From: Roseicella sp. DB1501 | GTDB taxonomy: Bacteria > Pseudomonadota > Alphaproteobacteria > Acetobacterales > Acetobacteraceae | Reading direction: 5' to 3' | DNA length: 64,000 nucleotides | Assembly (NCBI RefSeq): GCF_013112485.1 | Contig: NZ_JABFHG010000005.1 | Span: forward strand, 62,001-126,000 | Shown here: one piece after another, positions 16,520 through 25,699 of the stretch | Layout: each line of letters opens with the position of its first letter | How positions within the stretch are numbered: the first letter of the stretch is position 1 | Notes under the pieces: model-generated | The model's input: the letters and a program-made list of their open reading frames with translations, nothing else | Told to the model about the DNA's origin: nothing | Database searches by the model: none | Translations under genes and position numbers: made by a program

Positions 16520-17284
16520 CTATCGGGCTTCCAGCGCCCGAAGCGCGGTCTGCAGCGAGGCGCTCGAGAGATGCATCAGCCCGTCGAAGGGCCGGTCGAG
16601 CTCGATGATGAGGAACAGCGCGCTGGCCACCGCGAGCGCGCCGAGCAGCATCGCCACGACAACGGTGGCATTGGGCCGGGTCATCAGGCCGAAGCCGAGG
16701 AACAGCACCGCCAGCCAGAACATGAGGACACCGAGGAAGGGGATCGGCAGCGTGCTCTCCTGCTGCGCCGCCATCAGCATCCGGGTGCGCGTGATGCCCT
16801 CGGCCAGGTCCAGGGCGAGGTCGAGGTCGTGGCGCTGCGCCTCCGTCCCGGGGCGCAGCCGCTGCAGCGCCTCGTTCAGGGGCTCGAGCAGGTTCAGCCG
16901 CGCTTCCGGCAGCATCCTCCGCGCCATGACGCCCTCCTCCGTCATGACGGTGGCGAACTCGGCGCGGACGTCCCGGCGGAGCACCAGGCGCACCTCCTCC
17001 GCCGGCGAGCCGTAGCGGAGCAGCACCCGGTCGAGGCTGACGACGTCGGCGGCGAGGGAGAGGAGGTTCTCGCCCTGGCTGCGATAGACGGTCTGCGCCG
17101 TGCTGACGAGCAGGCCGAGCACCAGCGCCGCCATGCTGGCGACCAACGCCAGGACAAGCTGCATGGCGTCGCGCGAGTCGGGCTCGAGATGGTGCGCCGG
17201 CAGGATGGAGCGCAGCCAGAGCCCGAGGGAGGCGGCGGCGACGCCGAGCGCGAAGGCGAGGAGGGCGATGCCGAGCGCGCTCAT
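16520..17284 (-). CDS. DUF4239-type membrane protein
   Basis: A 254-residue protein with two N-terminal hydrophobic helices (about 3-22 and 42-62), a long amphipathic cytoplasmic or periplasmic section with many Arg/Glu (70-175), and two C-terminal helices (about 178-225). This hairpin-loop-hairpin arrangement matches the bestrophin-like DUF4239 family, whose role is unknown. ATG 17284 is the start that gives the first helix. The 160 nt between it and the cupin gene show no feature I can name. Confidence 0.7.
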   Translation of the reverse strand: MSALGIALLAFALGVAAASLGLWLRSILPAHHLEPDSRDAMQLVLALVASMAALVLGLLVSTAQTVYRSQGENLLSLAADVVSLDRVLLRYGSPAEEVRLVLRRDVRAEFATVMTEEGVMARRMLPEARLNLLEPLNEALQRLRPGTEAQRHDLDLALDLAEGITRTRMLMAAQQESTLPIPFLGVLMFWLAVLFLGFGLMTRPNATVVVAMLLGALAVASALFLIIELDRPFDGLMHLSSASLQTALRALEAR

Positions 17285-17444
17285 CCCGCGCCGTGCCCTG
17301 CCCACTGGTGACCGACGGCGACGCGCGGCATCCCTCTCCCCTGCCGCGCCTCCCTGCCGGGCAGGCCGGCGCCCCCGTTGCTCGTTGTTTCTAAGGCAGA
17401 TCGGGCCGGTCGCCCAGCCATGGATGGCGGGGCCTGCAGTCCCG

Positions 17445-17930
17445 CTACAGAGGCCAGGCGCCGCCGCGCACCGGCTCGCAGGCCGGATCGGGAAGCTGGG
17501 TGATCTGCGGCACCGCCTTCGCATGCTCCCCGGGCCGGCCGCGATACTCGGTCGGCGACTGTCCCGGCGGATAGGCGCCGACCACCAGGAGGTCGGGGCT
17601 GGCGCCCAGGTTGCGGTGGCCCGTCCCGGCCGGCAGCACCACGACATCGCCGGCCGTCAGGTCGAGTGCCTGCCCCGCCTCGCCCCCAAGCATCACCCGG
17701 ACGTCGCCGCGGACGATCGCCAGCGCCTCATGCGCATCCGGGTGGTAGTGGTGGTAATCGTAGATGCCGTTCCGCCAGGCGGGTGGCCAGCCATGCCGGG
17801 CGAACAGGGCTTCCGCCGCCTCCGGCTCCCCGGGCGGCAGCGCGGCGCGGAACAGCAGCGCCGGCAGCCGCGGGTTGTTCGGGATCGTGCCATCATCGGC
17901 CAGGAAAAGACGTTCGGGATCTTCGCTCAT
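17445..17930 (-). CDS. Cupin-domain protein
   Basis: A 161-residue single-cupin protein. Motif 1 is visible as YDYHHYHPDAHEALAIVRG (several His plus Glu, typical metal ligands), and motif 2 as LTAGDVVVLPAGTGHRNLG with its closing His. It therefore probably binds a metal; the function could be an isomerase, a dioxygenase or sugar binding. It is divergent from the thiol dioxygenase gene (107-nt spacer), another cupin-fold enzyme. Cytoplasmic. Confidence 0.8.
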   Translation of the reverse strand: MSEDPERLFLADDGTIPNNPRLPALLFRAALPPGEPEAAEALFARHGWPPAWRNGIYDYHHYHPDAHEALAIVRGDVRVMLGGEAGQALDLTAGDVVVLPAGTGHRNLGASPDLLVVGAYPPGQSPTEYRGRPGEHAKAVPQITQLPDPACEPVRGGAWPL

Positions 17931-18037
17931 CTTGCGCCTCCGCAGGCAGGGCAACACCCTGGGTGGGCCGGGGTTCGCCGTGGCAAGGGAGCATCACGAT
18001 GGTGGGGAACGTCCGACTGCGCAGCTTCATCTAGGAC

Positions 18038-18586
18038 ATGACCCGGCTGTTGGAGGCCGGCGGTGGCGAGGCGGCCTGCCTGACGGAGGGGGCCGCCCTG
18101 CTCCGCCGCCTGGTGGCGACGGATGACTGGTTGCCGGCGACCTGCGCCGAGGCGGGGCCGCGCTACCGGCAATACCTGCTGCATTGCGATCCGCTGGAGC
18201 GCTTCAGCCTGGTCAGCTTCGTCTGGGGGCCGGGGCAACGGACGCCGATCCATGACCATCTGGTATGGGGCTTGGTCGGCCAGCTCCGCGGCTCGGAACT
18301 CTCCACCGAATATAGGCTGGGGCCGGCCGGCACGCCGCCGCAGCCCGGCTTGCGGGAAAGGCTGCAGCCGGGCGAGGTGGCGGCCGTCGGCCAGGCCACC
18401 TACGACATCCACGCGGTCGAGAACGCGACGCCGGAGGTCAGCATCAGCATCCACTGCTACGGCGGCAATATCGGGGCGGTGCGGCGACACAGCTTCGATC
18501 CCGTGACCGGCGCGGCGCAGGAATTCGTGTCCGGCTATGCGAACACCTCCCTGCCGAATATCTGGGAGGGCTGCCCGGCCGCGTGA
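18038..18586 (+). CDS. Cysteine dioxygenase-type thiol dioxygenase
   Basis: A 182-residue non-haem iron enzyme of the bacterial cysteine dioxygenase/3-mercaptopropionate dioxygenase group, which adds O2 to a thiol to give a sulfinate. The three iron-binding histidines are H72 and H74 (PIHDHLVWG) and H125 (YDIHAVEN). A Ser-x-His-x-Tyr triad characteristic of the group is seen as S137-I-H139-C-Y141. Whether the substrate is cysteine or 3-mercaptopropionate cannot be decided here. The Shine-Dalgarno is weak (AGGA just before the ATG). A 49-nt gap separates it from the downstream epoxide-hydrolase-like gene. Confidence 0.88.
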   Translation: MTRLLEAGGGEAACLTEGAALLRRLVATDDWLPATCAEAGPRYRQYLLHCDPLERFSLVSFVWGPGQRTPIHDHLVWGLVGQLRGSELSTEYRLGPAGTPPQPGLRERLQPGEVAAVGQATYDIHAVENATPEVSISIHCYGGNIGAVRRHSFDPVTGAAQEFVSGYANTSLPNIWEGCPAA

Positions 18587-18635
18587 CGGGCGCGGCCGGG
18601 CCGACCGGCCGGAACCAATCGATCAGGAGGAGACA

Positions 18636-19763
18636 ATGTCCACGCTTCCGCCCCTCGAGGAGGGCGTGCTGCCGCCCGGTATCCGTGCCCGGATCATCCC
18701 GGGCATCAACGGGCTGTCCATGCACCTGCTGGAGGCCGGGACTCCCGGCCAGCCCTGCCTGCTGCTGCTGCACGGCTTCCCGGAACTCGCCTGGTCCTGG
18801 CGGCGGGTCATGCCGGCGCTGGCCGCGGCCGGATATCATGTCGTCGCGCCGGATCAGCGCGGCTATGGCCGCACCACGGGATGCGACACCCGCTACGAGG
18901 CCGATCTGGCGCCCTTCCGCATGCTGAACCTCGTCCGCGACCAACTCGGCCTCGTCGCGGCGCTCGGCTACGGACATGTGGAGGCGGTCATCGGCCATGA
19001 CTTCGGCTCGCCGGTGGCCGCCTGGTGCGCGCTGATCCGGCCGGACATCTTCCGTCGCGTGGCGCTGATGAGCGCCCCTTTCGCGGGGCCGCCGGCGCTG
19101 CCGGAGGAGACGCCGCAGCGCGGCCCGGCGCCCGACATCCATGCCGCGCTGGCGGCCCTGCCGCGGCCGCGCCGCCACTACCAGTGGTACTATTCGGAGC
19201 CCGGCGCCAATGACGAGATGTGGCATTGCCCGGAGGGGGTGCATGCCTTCCTGCGCACCTATTACCACATGAAGAGCGCCGACTGGCCGGGCAACCGGCC
19301 CTTCCCCCTCGCCGGCTGGAGCGCCGAGGCGCTGGCGCAGATGCCGACCTATTACATCATGGATCTCGGCCGCGGCATGGCCGAGACGGTGCGGCCGGAA
19401 CGCCCCGATGCCGCGGCGATCGCCGCCTGCCGCTGGCTGCCCGAAAGCGATCTCGCCGTCTATGCCGGGGAGTATGGGCGCACCGGCTTCCAGGGCGGGC
19501 TGAACTGGTATCGCTGCCGCACCACGGGGCGTTTCGAGGCGGAGGCCCAGGTCTTCGCCGGGCGGACCATCGACATCCCCTCGATCTTCATCGCCGGCGC
19601 CAGCGACTGGGGGATCGAGCAGGTACCGGGCGCGCTGCGGCGGATGCGCGAGATCGCCTGCACGCGGATGAGCGGGGTGCATCTGGTCGAAGGCGCCGGG
19701 CATTGGGTGCAGCAGGAGCAGCCCCGGCAGGTGGTCGAGCTGCTGCTGCGCTGGCTGGGCTGA
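18636..19763 (+). CDS. Alpha/beta hydrolase, epoxide-hydrolase-like
   Basis: A 375-residue alpha/beta-hydrolase. The oxyanion motif HGFPE (H46-E50) and a nucleophile elbow with aspartate (IGHDFGS, D122) point to the epoxide hydrolase/dehalogenase branch rather than a serine esterase. A catalytic His is in EGAGHWVQQEQP near the C-terminus and an acid in GASDWGIEQ. Two tyrosines (YYHMK...; TYYIMD) in the cap region could polarise the epoxide. The start has an excellent Shine-Dalgarno (AGGAGGAG). It is cytoplasmic and ends at a strong hairpin shared with livM. Confidence 0.85.
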   Translation: MSTLPPLEEGVLPPGIRARIIPGINGLSMHLLEAGTPGQPCLLLLHGFPELAWSWRRVMPALAAAGYHVVAPDQRGYGRTTGCDTRYEADLAPFRMLNLVRDQLGLVAALGYGHVEAVIGHDFGSPVAAWCALIRPDIFRRVALMSAPFAGPPALPEETPQRGPAPDIHAALAALPRPRRHYQWYYSEPGANDEMWHCPEGVHAFLRTYYHMKSADWPGNRPFPLAGWSAEALAQMPTYYIMDLGRGMAETVRPERPDAAAIAACRWLPESDLAVYAGEYGRTGFQGGLNWYRCRTTGRFEAEAQVFAGRTIDIPSIFIAGASDWGIEQVPGALRRMREIACTRMSGVHLVEGAGHWVQQEQPRQVVELLLRWLG

Positions 19764-19775
19764 GGATGGGATTGC

Positions 19776-19801
19776 CCTCCCGAGGCCCCTGCCTCGGGAG
19801 G
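19776..19801. terminator. Bidirectional 11-bp hairpin
   Basis: CCTCCCGAGGC pairs perfectly with GCCTCGGGAGG around the loop CCCT, between the convergent hydrolase and livM genes. A second imperfect hairpin (CCGCAAGGCC...GGCCTCGCGG) follows. There is no U-tract on the plus strand. Confidence 0.6.
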
Positions 19802-19838
19802 ATGCCGCAAGGCCGCAGGACGGCCTCGCGGAGGGTGT

Positions 19839-20840
19839 TTAAAGCTTCACCTTGAGCAGCGCCGCCAGCTCGCCGATCAGGCCGCGGCGGAAGGCGAGCA
19901 CGCAGGCCACGAAGATGACGCCCTGGATCACCGTGACCCAGGCGCCCATCTCGGCCAGGTAGTTCTGCATCGTCACGATCACCGCCGCGCCGACGACCGG
20001 CCCGAAGATCGTGCCGAGGCCACCGACCAGCGTCATCAGCACCACCTCTCCCGACATGGACCAGTGGACGTCGGTCAGGGTGGCGATGCCGAAGACGATC
20101 GACTTCGTCGCCCCGGCGACGCCGGCGAGCGTGGCCGAGAGGATGAAGGCCAGCAGCTTGTAGTCATCCGTGCGGTAGCCGAGCGAGGTCGCCCGCGGCT
20201 CGTTCTCGCGGATCGACTTCAGCACCTGGCCATAGGGCGAATGGATGATGCGGTGGACGAGCAGGAAGCCGGCGAGGAAGACCGCCGCGACCACCCAGTA
20301 CATCGACAGGTCGCGGTCGAGCGGGATCACCCCGAACAGGTTGCCGCGCGGGATGGCCTGGATGCCGTCCTCGCCGCCGGTGAAGGGCGCCTGCACGCAG
20401 AAGAAATAAACCATCTGCGCCAGGGCCAAGGTGATCATGGCGAAGTAGATGCCCTGCCGGCGGATGGCGATCCATCCTGCCAACACGCCGAGCAGGCCGG
20501 CGGTCACGCCGCCGATGATGATGGAGAGCTCCGGCGTCAGCCCCCAGACCTTCGCCGCATGGCCGGCGAGATAGCCGCCCATGCCGAAATAGGCGGCATG
20601 GCCGAAGCTGAGCAGGCCGACATAGCCGATCAGCAGGTTGAAGGCGCAGGCGAAGAGGGCGAAGCAGTAGAGCTTCATCAGGAAGACGGGGTAGAGCACG
20701 AAGGGCGCCACCACGAGGAAGACGAGCAGGATCCCGAGCCCGACGAGCTGCGCCCGGGAGAAGCCCCAGACGCCGCCCGCTTCCTGCGCGACATCCGGGA
20801 TCGCCGCGGCGGTGATGGAGGTGGTGTCGGCCATGCTCAT
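19839..20840 (-). CDS. livM: Branched-chain amino-acid-type ABC permease LivM
   Basis: A 333-residue inner-membrane permease with about nine hydrophobic segments and the LivM-type blocks NLLIGYVGLLSFGHAAYFGMG and EVVLMTLVGGLGTIFGP. It pairs with LivH to form the channel of a Liv/HAAT ABC importer for amino acids, amides or similar solutes. The start at 20840 overlaps the livH stop (ATGA), so the two permeases are co-translated. It is the last gene of the operon livG-livF-(four receptors)-livH-livM. Confidence 0.92.
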   Translation of the reverse strand: MSMADTTSITAAAIPDVAQEAGGVWGFSRAQLVGLGILLVFLVVAPFVLYPVFLMKLYCFALFACAFNLLIGYVGLLSFGHAAYFGMGGYLAGHAAKVWGLTPELSIIIGGVTAGLLGVLAGWIAIRRQGIYFAMITLALAQMVYFFCVQAPFTGGEDGIQAIPRGNLFGVIPLDRDLSMYWVVAAVFLAGFLLVHRIIHSPYGQVLKSIRENEPRATSLGYRTDDYKLLAFILSATLAGVAGATKSIVFGIATLTDVHWSMSGEVVLMTLVGGLGTIFGPVVGAAVIVTMQNYLAEMGAWVTVIQGVIFVACVLAFRRGLIGELAALLKVKL

Positions 20841-21721
20841 TTCCTCCCGAAGAGGCCGGCAGGACGTGCGAGCAGCACGATTGCCATGATGACGAAGATG
20901 ACGGTGGCGGAGGCCTCGGGCCAGAAGACCTTCGTCAGGCCCTCGACGATGCCGAGCGCGAAGCCGGTGAGGATGGAGCCGAGGATGGAGCCCATGCCGC
21001 CGATCACCACCACCGCGAAGACGACGATGATCAGGTTGGAGCCCATCTGCGGGTTCACCGAGTAGATCGGGGCCGCGAGCACGCCGCCGACCGCCGCCAG
21101 CGCGACGCCCGCGCCATAGGTCAGCGTGACCATCCGCGGCACGTTCACGCCGAAGGCCTGCACCAGTGCGGCATTCTCCGTCGCCGCCCGGAGATAGGCG
21201 CCGAGGCGCGTCTTCTCGATCAGCAGCCAGGTGGTGATGCAGAGGACCAGCGCCGCCACCACGACCCAGCCGCGGTAGACCGGCATGAACATGAAGCCGA
21301 GGTCCCAGGCGCCGCTGAGCTCGGGCGGGATGCGGTAGGGCAGGCCCGAGGAGCCGAACTCGTTGCGAAACACGCCTTCGATGATCAGCGCCAGGCCGAA
21401 GGTCAGCAGCAGCCCGTAGAGGTGGTCCAGCTTGTAGAGTCGACTGATGAACAGTTTTTCGAGGATCACGCCGGTGATGCCGACGATGATCGGCGCCAGC
21501 AGCAGCGCCCACCAATAGCCGATGCCGCCCCAGGCGAGCAGCATCCAGGCGGCGAAGGCGCCCATCATGAACTGCGCGCCATGCGCCATGTTGACGATGT
21601 TGAGCAGGCCGAAGATCACCGCCAGGCCCAGCGACAGCATCGCGTAGAAGGCGCCGTTGATCAGGCCAAGCAATAGCTGCCCGAACAGCAGCGGCGCGGG
21701 AATGCCGAATATCTCGTCCAT
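20837..21721 (-). CDS. livH: Branched-chain amino-acid-type ABC permease LivH
   Basis: A 294-residue inner-membrane permease. LivH blocks are clear: GLINGAFYAMLSLGLAVIFG near the N-terminus, NIVNMAHGAQFMMGAF, and VVIGGMGSILGSILTGF, which contacts the ATPase. About eight helices. It overlaps livM by 4 nt; the 181-nt gap to the receptor gene upstream contains a stable hairpin (21821-21841), which may lower permease expression relative to the receptors. Confidence 0.92.
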   Translation of the reverse strand: MDEIFGIPAPLLFGQLLLGLINGAFYAMLSLGLAVIFGLLNIVNMAHGAQFMMGAFAAWMLLAWGGIGYWWALLLAPIIVGITGVILEKLFISRLYKLDHLYGLLLTFGLALIIEGVFRNEFGSSGLPYRIPPELSGAWDLGFMFMPVYRGWVVVAALVLCITTWLLIEKTRLGAYLRAATENAALVQAFGVNVPRMVTLTYGAGVALAAVGGVLAAPIYSVNPQMGSNLIIVVFAVVVIGGMGSILGSILTGFALGIVEGLTKVFWPEASATVIFVIMAIVLLARPAGLFGRK

Positions 21722-21820
21722 GGCGGGTCGTCTCGGTCCTCAGCTCGTGATGATTGCACCCTCTCCCGCGGCGGCGCGGCCCGATGCGGGCGCGGCCAGG
21801 GGGGAGGCCAGCCGGATCCG

Positions 21821-21841
21821 CCGGGCGGCGGCTCCGCCCGG
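21821..21841 (-). terminator. Intra-operon hairpin between receptor array and livHM
   Basis: CCGGGCGG and CCGCCCGG form an 8-bp stem around CGGCT in the spacer between the last receptor stop (21903) and the livH start (21721). It has no U-tract. It may act as an attenuator or 3'-end stabiliser for receptor mRNA. Confidence 0.4.
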
Positions 21842-21902
21842 TCGGCAAGAAGGACGGGATGCCATCCTCCGGCGGGTCGTCAGGGCCGGCACGGGCGCGC
21901 GC

Positions 21903-23123
21903 TCAGCTCCGCACCAGCGGGCAGCCGCCCTCGGCGAGGGGACGGAAGGCCTCCTCCGCCGCGGTGGTGGCCCCCAGCGTGTAGAGATCCCACGGACCGC
22001 GGGATTCGGCGGGCGTCTTGACCTGGAACAGGTAGCTCGGATGGATCTTGCGGCCATCGGCCCGGATGCTGCCGGGGCCGAAGGCGTCGTCGTCCGTCGG
22101 CATGGCCTTCATCCGCGCCACCGCCTCGGCGCCGCTGGCCTTGGCCGCCGCCACGCCCATATCGGCCACCGCCTTCAGGTAGTGCAGCACCATGCCGTAG
22201 CAGCCGGCCGGCTCCATGGCCGGCGGGCGGTTCTGGTTCTTCGCCTGCACCCGCTGGGTCAGCGCCCGGGTCCGGTCGTTCAGGTCCCAGTAGAAGGGTT
22301 CGGTCAGCAGCAGCCCCTGCCCGCTCTCGAGGCCGAGCGACTTCACATCCGGGAGGCCCATCAGCAGGGCGGCGATCTTCATGCGGCGCTGCAGGCCGAA
22401 TTCCCGCGCCCCCTTGATGGCGTTGACCGTGTCGGTCGAGGCGCTGGCGAGACCGAGCACCTTGGCCCCGCTCGCCTGCGCCTGCAGCAGGAAGGCGGAG
22501 AAATCCGTCGTCGCCGGGAAGGGATAGCGGGCGCCACCGACCACGCTGCCGCCCTGCGCCCGAACGAAATTGCCGGTGTCACGCTCGAGCGCATGGCCGA
22601 AGGCGTAATCGGCAGTGATGAAGAACCAGGAGGTCCCGCCGGACTTGACGATGGCGGCGCCGGTCGACTTCGCCAGCATGTAAGTGTCGTAGGTCCAGTG
22701 CACCGTGTTCGGGCTGCATTGCGGGCCGGTCAGGTCGCTGGTGGCGGCGCCGGAATTCAGATGAACCTTGTTCTTCTCGCGCGCGATCTGGTTCACCGCC
22801 AGGGCCACGGAGGAGGTCGGCAGGTCCGCCACGACATCCACGCCCTGGTCGAACCATTGCCGCGCGATGCTGGCACCGAGATCGGGCTTGTTCTGGTGGT
22901 CGGCCTGCAGCACCTCGACGGCGAAGCCGCGGCTGCCGAAATCCTGCACCGCCTGCTGGGTCAGCGCCACGCTGCCCGGCCCCGCAGCATCCCGGTAGGG
23001 ACCGGACATGTCGTTCATGACGCCGATGCGGATCGTCTGGCTGCCCTGGGCGCGCGCCGCCGGCAGGCCGCCCATCGTCATGGCGGCGCCGGCCGCCAGC
23101 ACTCCGCGTCGGTTCATCGACAT
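21903..23123 (-). CDS. Liv-type ABC solute-binding protein, paralogue 4 in operon order
   Basis: A 406-residue periplasmic binding protein (Peripla_BP_6 fold). The signal peptide carries twin arginines (MNRRGVLAAGAAM, cleavage near AARAQG). The mature start QTIRIGVMNDMSGPYRD is the family's first strand. It shares FFITADYAFGHALERDTGNF and the SDLTGPQC block with the three other receptors of the array. The C-terminus ends EGGCPLVRS. Shine-Dalgarno GGGAGGAA precedes ATG 23123. It probably delivers one of several related solutes to the LivHM permease. Confidence 0.9.
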   Translation of the reverse strand: MSMNRRGVLAAGAAMTMGGLPAARAQGSQTIRIGVMNDMSGPYRDAAGPGSVALTQQAVQDFGSRGFAVEVLQADHQNKPDLGASIARQWFDQGVDVVADLPTSSVALAVNQIAREKNKVHLNSGAATSDLTGPQCSPNTVHWTYDTYMLAKSTGAAIVKSGGTSWFFITADYAFGHALERDTGNFVRAQGGSVVGGARYPFPATTDFSAFLLQAQASGAKVLGLASASTDTVNAIKGAREFGLQRRMKIAALLMGLPDVKSLGLESGQGLLLTEPFYWDLNDRTRALTQRVQAKNQNRPPAMEPAGCYGMVLHYLKAVADMGVAAAKASGAEAVARMKAMPTDDDAFGPGSIRADGRKIHPSYLFQVKTPAESRGPWDLYTLGATTAAEEAFRPLAEGGCPLVRS

Positions 23124-23147
23124 GCCCGGTTCCTCCCTTCTCGTTGC

Positions 23148-24377
23148 CTATGCCTTGACGAGGCTGCAGCCACCCTCCTTCAGCGGCCGGAAAGCTTCAT
23201 CGGCCGGCGTCGTCTGCAGCAGCTTGTAGTAATCCCAGGGCGCCTTGCTCTCGGCCGGCGTCTTCACCTCGAACAGGTAGGAGGGGCAGAGCTTGCGCCC
23301 GTCCTCGCGGATCTTGCCGGGGCCGAAGGCATCGTCGTCGGTCGGCATCGCCTTCATGCGGTTGACGACATCGACGCCGGAGCCCTTGGCCGCCACCACG
23401 CCCATATCCGCGACGGCCTTGAGGTAGTGCAGCGTGCAGGAGTAGTTGGCGATGGAGGCCATGTTCGGCTTCACATCCTTCAGCCGCGGCTTCAGGCGCT
23501 CGGTCACGGCACGGGTGCGGTCGTTCAGGTCCCAGTAGAAGCTTTCCGTCAGGACCAGCCCCTGCGCCGTCTCGAGTCCGAGCGCGTGCACGTCGGGGAG
23601 GAACATGAGCAGCGCGGCGAGCTTTGTGCCGCTCTTCATGAGGCCGAACTCGGCCGCCTGCTTGATGCTGTTGATGGTGTCGGCGCCCGCATTGGCCAGA
23701 CCGATCACCTTCGGCCGCGAGGAGCGCGCCTGGAGCAGGAAGGAGGAGAAATCGGTGGTGGAGGGGAAGGGGTACTTGACGCTGCCCAGCACCTTGCCGC
23801 CGGCCGCCTTGACGAAATTGGTGGTGTCCCGCTCCAGCGCATGGCCGAAGGCGTAATCGGCGGTGATGAAGAACCAGCTATCCCCGCCCGCCTTCACCAT
23901 CGCGCCGCCGGTGGACTTCGCCAGCATGTAGGTGTCGTACATCCAATGGACGGTCACCGGCGTGCATTGCGCGCCGGTGAGGTCAGAGGTGGCGGAGCCG
24001 GTGTTGATGTAGGGCTTGTTCTTCTCCTTCGCCACGTTGTTCACGGCGAGGCCGACCGAGCTGGTGGGAACGTCGATGATCAGGTCAACGCCCTGGTCGT
24101 ACCACTGCCGGGCAATGTTGGCGCCGACATCCGGCTTGTTCTGGTGGTCCGCGGTGACGACCTCGACATTGAAGCCTTTGTTGCCGAACTCCTGCACCGC
24201 CTGCTGCGTGCACTGAATGCCGTAGGGGCCGCTGATGTCGCGATAGGAACCGGACTGGTCGTTCAGCACGCCGATCCGGATGGTATTGGCCGCCTGCGCG
24301 CGCGAGAGTCGCGGCAGGGCGGGCATCAGGGTGGTACCGACCGAAGCGGCGACGAAGCCGCGGCGGGTAAGCGTCAT
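23148..24377 (-). CDS. Liv-type ABC solute-binding protein, paralogue 3 in operon order
   Basis: A 409-residue paralogue with Tat-like signal TRRGFVAASVG and mature start NTIRIGVLNDQSGSYRD. It shares long identical stretches with its upstream neighbour at 24441 (for example NIARQWYDQGVD, the KAGGDSWFFITADYAFGHAL block and the WDYYKLLQTTPA tail). The C-terminus is EGGCSLVKA. GGGAGAGG lies 5 nt before its ATG. Periplasmic; ligand unknown, and likely overlapping with but not identical to that of the other paralogues because the first-domain loop (ISGPYGIQCTQQ) differs. Confidence 0.9.
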   Translation of the reverse strand: MTLTRRGFVAASVGTTLMPALPRLSRAQAANTIRIGVLNDQSGSYRDISGPYGIQCTQQAVQEFGNKGFNVEVVTADHQNKPDVGANIARQWYDQGVDLIIDVPTSSVGLAVNNVAKEKNKPYINTGSATSDLTGAQCTPVTVHWMYDTYMLAKSTGGAMVKAGGDSWFFITADYAFGHALERDTTNFVKAAGGKVLGSVKYPFPSTTDFSSFLLQARSSRPKVIGLANAGADTINSIKQAAEFGLMKSGTKLAALLMFLPDVHALGLETAQGLVLTESFYWDLNDRTRAVTERLKPRLKDVKPNMASIANYSCTLHYLKAVADMGVVAAKGSGVDVVNRMKAMPTDDDAFGPGKIREDGRKLCPSYLFEVKTPAESKAPWDYYKLLQTTPADEAFRPLKEGGCSLVKA

Positions 24378-24397
24378 GCGAACCTCTCCCTACCATG

Positions 24398-24427
24398 CCG
24401 CATCTGGGCGCGCTTGCCCGGCTGCGG
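24398..24427 (-). other. Imperfect hairpin between receptor genes
   Basis: CCGCA...TGCGG flank GGGC...GCCC in the 63-nt spacer between paralogues 2 and 3. Probably an mRNA stability or spacer element rather than a terminator. Confidence 0.3.
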
Positions 24428-24440
24428 CCATCTCCCGAAG

Positions 24441-25670
24441 CTAGCTCCTGACGAGCGGGCACTTTCCCTCGTTCAGCGGCCGGAAGGCCTCCTCGGCCGG
24501 CGTCGTCTGCAGCAGCTTGTAGTAGTCCCAGGGACCCTTGCTCTCGCCGGGCGCCTTCACCTCGAACAGGTAGGAGGGGCAGAGCTTGCGCCCGTCCTCG
24601 CGGACCTTGCCGGGGCCGAAGGCGTCGTCCTCGGTCGGCATCGCCTTCATGCGCGCGACGATATCGGCGCCGGACGCCTTGGCCGCCGGCACGCCCATCT
24701 CGGCGACGGCCTTCAGGAAGTGCAGCGTCGCCGAATAGCAGCCGGCATGGATGGTGTTGGGATGGAGGTTCGGCATCTTCGGCAGCACGCGCCTAGTGAA
24801 GGCGCGCGTGCGCTCGTTGAGATCCCAGTAGAAGGTCTCGGAGCAGACGAGCCCCTCGCCCGTCTGCAGGCCAATGCTGTGCACATCGGTGATAAAGAGC
24901 AGCAGGGAGGCGAGCTTGATCCCGCGCCGCGTGAGGCCGAACTCCGCCGCCTGCTTCACGCAGTTGATCGTATCCAGCCCGGCATTGGCGAGGCCGATCA
25001 CCTTCGGCTTGGTCGATTGCGCCTGGACCAGGAAGGAGGAGAAGTCGGTCGTCGCCGGGAAAGGCGTGCGCACCGTGCCGAGCACCTTGCCGCCGGCGGC
25101 CTTGACGAAATTGGTCGCGTCACGCTCCAGGGCATGGCCGAAGGCGTAGTCGGCGGTGATGAAGAACCAGCTATCGCCGCCCGCCTTCACCGTCGCGCCG
25201 CCGGTCGAGCGGGCGAGCTGATAGGTGTCGTAGGCCCAGTGGATGCCGGTCGGGCTGCATTGCGCCCCGGTGAGGTCGGAGGTCGCCGAGCCGACATTGA
25301 GCGCGATCTTGTTCTTCTCGCGCGCCACGTTCTGCACGGCGAGGCCGACCGAACTGGTCGGGATGTCGAGGATCATGTCGACACCCTGGTCGTACCACTG
25401 CCGCGCCAGGTTGACGCCGATATCGGGCTTGTTCTGGTGGTCGGCGACGAGCACCTCCACCGCGAAGCCCCGGCTGCCAAACTCCGCGACCGCCTGCTGC
25501 GCGCAGGCGACCGAGCCCGGACCGGTGTTGTCGCGGTAGGTGCCGGACATGTCGGTCATGACGCCGATGCGAATCGTGTTCGCCGCCTGCGCCCGCGACA
25601 GCCGCGGCAGCGCGGTCACGGCGCCGGCGGCAGCCCCGGTCGCAAGCAGCCTTCTGCGTCCCAGTTCCAT
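24441..25670 (-). CDS. Liv-type ABC solute-binding protein, paralogue 2 in operon order
   Basis: A 409-residue periplasmic receptor with signal MELGRRRLLATGAAAG and mature start NTIRIGVMTDMSGTYRD. The two-lobed Peripla_BP_6 architecture is clear, with the SDLTGAQC and KAGGDSWFFITADYAFGHAL blocks shared in the array and the C-terminus EGKCPLVRS. It is closest by eye to the receptor at 23148. GGAGGGAG is placed 8 nt before ATG 25670. A structured 94-nt spacer precedes it. Confidence 0.9.
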   Translation of the reverse strand: MELGRRRLLATGAAAGAVTALPRLSRAQAANTIRIGVMTDMSGTYRDNTGPGSVACAQQAVAEFGSRGFAVEVLVADHQNKPDIGVNLARQWYDQGVDMILDIPTSSVGLAVQNVAREKNKIALNVGSATSDLTGAQCSPTGIHWAYDTYQLARSTGGATVKAGGDSWFFITADYAFGHALERDATNFVKAAGGKVLGTVRTPFPATTDFSSFLVQAQSTKPKVIGLANAGLDTINCVKQAAEFGLTRRGIKLASLLLFITDVHSIGLQTGEGLVCSETFYWDLNERTRAFTRRVLPKMPNLHPNTIHAGCYSATLHFLKAVAEMGVPAAKASGADIVARMKAMPTEDDAFGPGKVREDGRKLCPSYLFEVKAPGESKGPWDYYKLLQTTPAEEAFRPLNEGKCPLVRS

Positions 25671-25699
25671 CCCGTCGTCTCCCTCCGTCCCTGATGTGC

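Noticed and set aside
21657-25694. A 1345-codon plus-strand open frame across the receptor array
   Set aside because: It is antisense to livH's end and three receptors; its repeated peptides just mirror the paralogous receptor genes. GC-rich codon use in the true frames leaves long open antisense frames.
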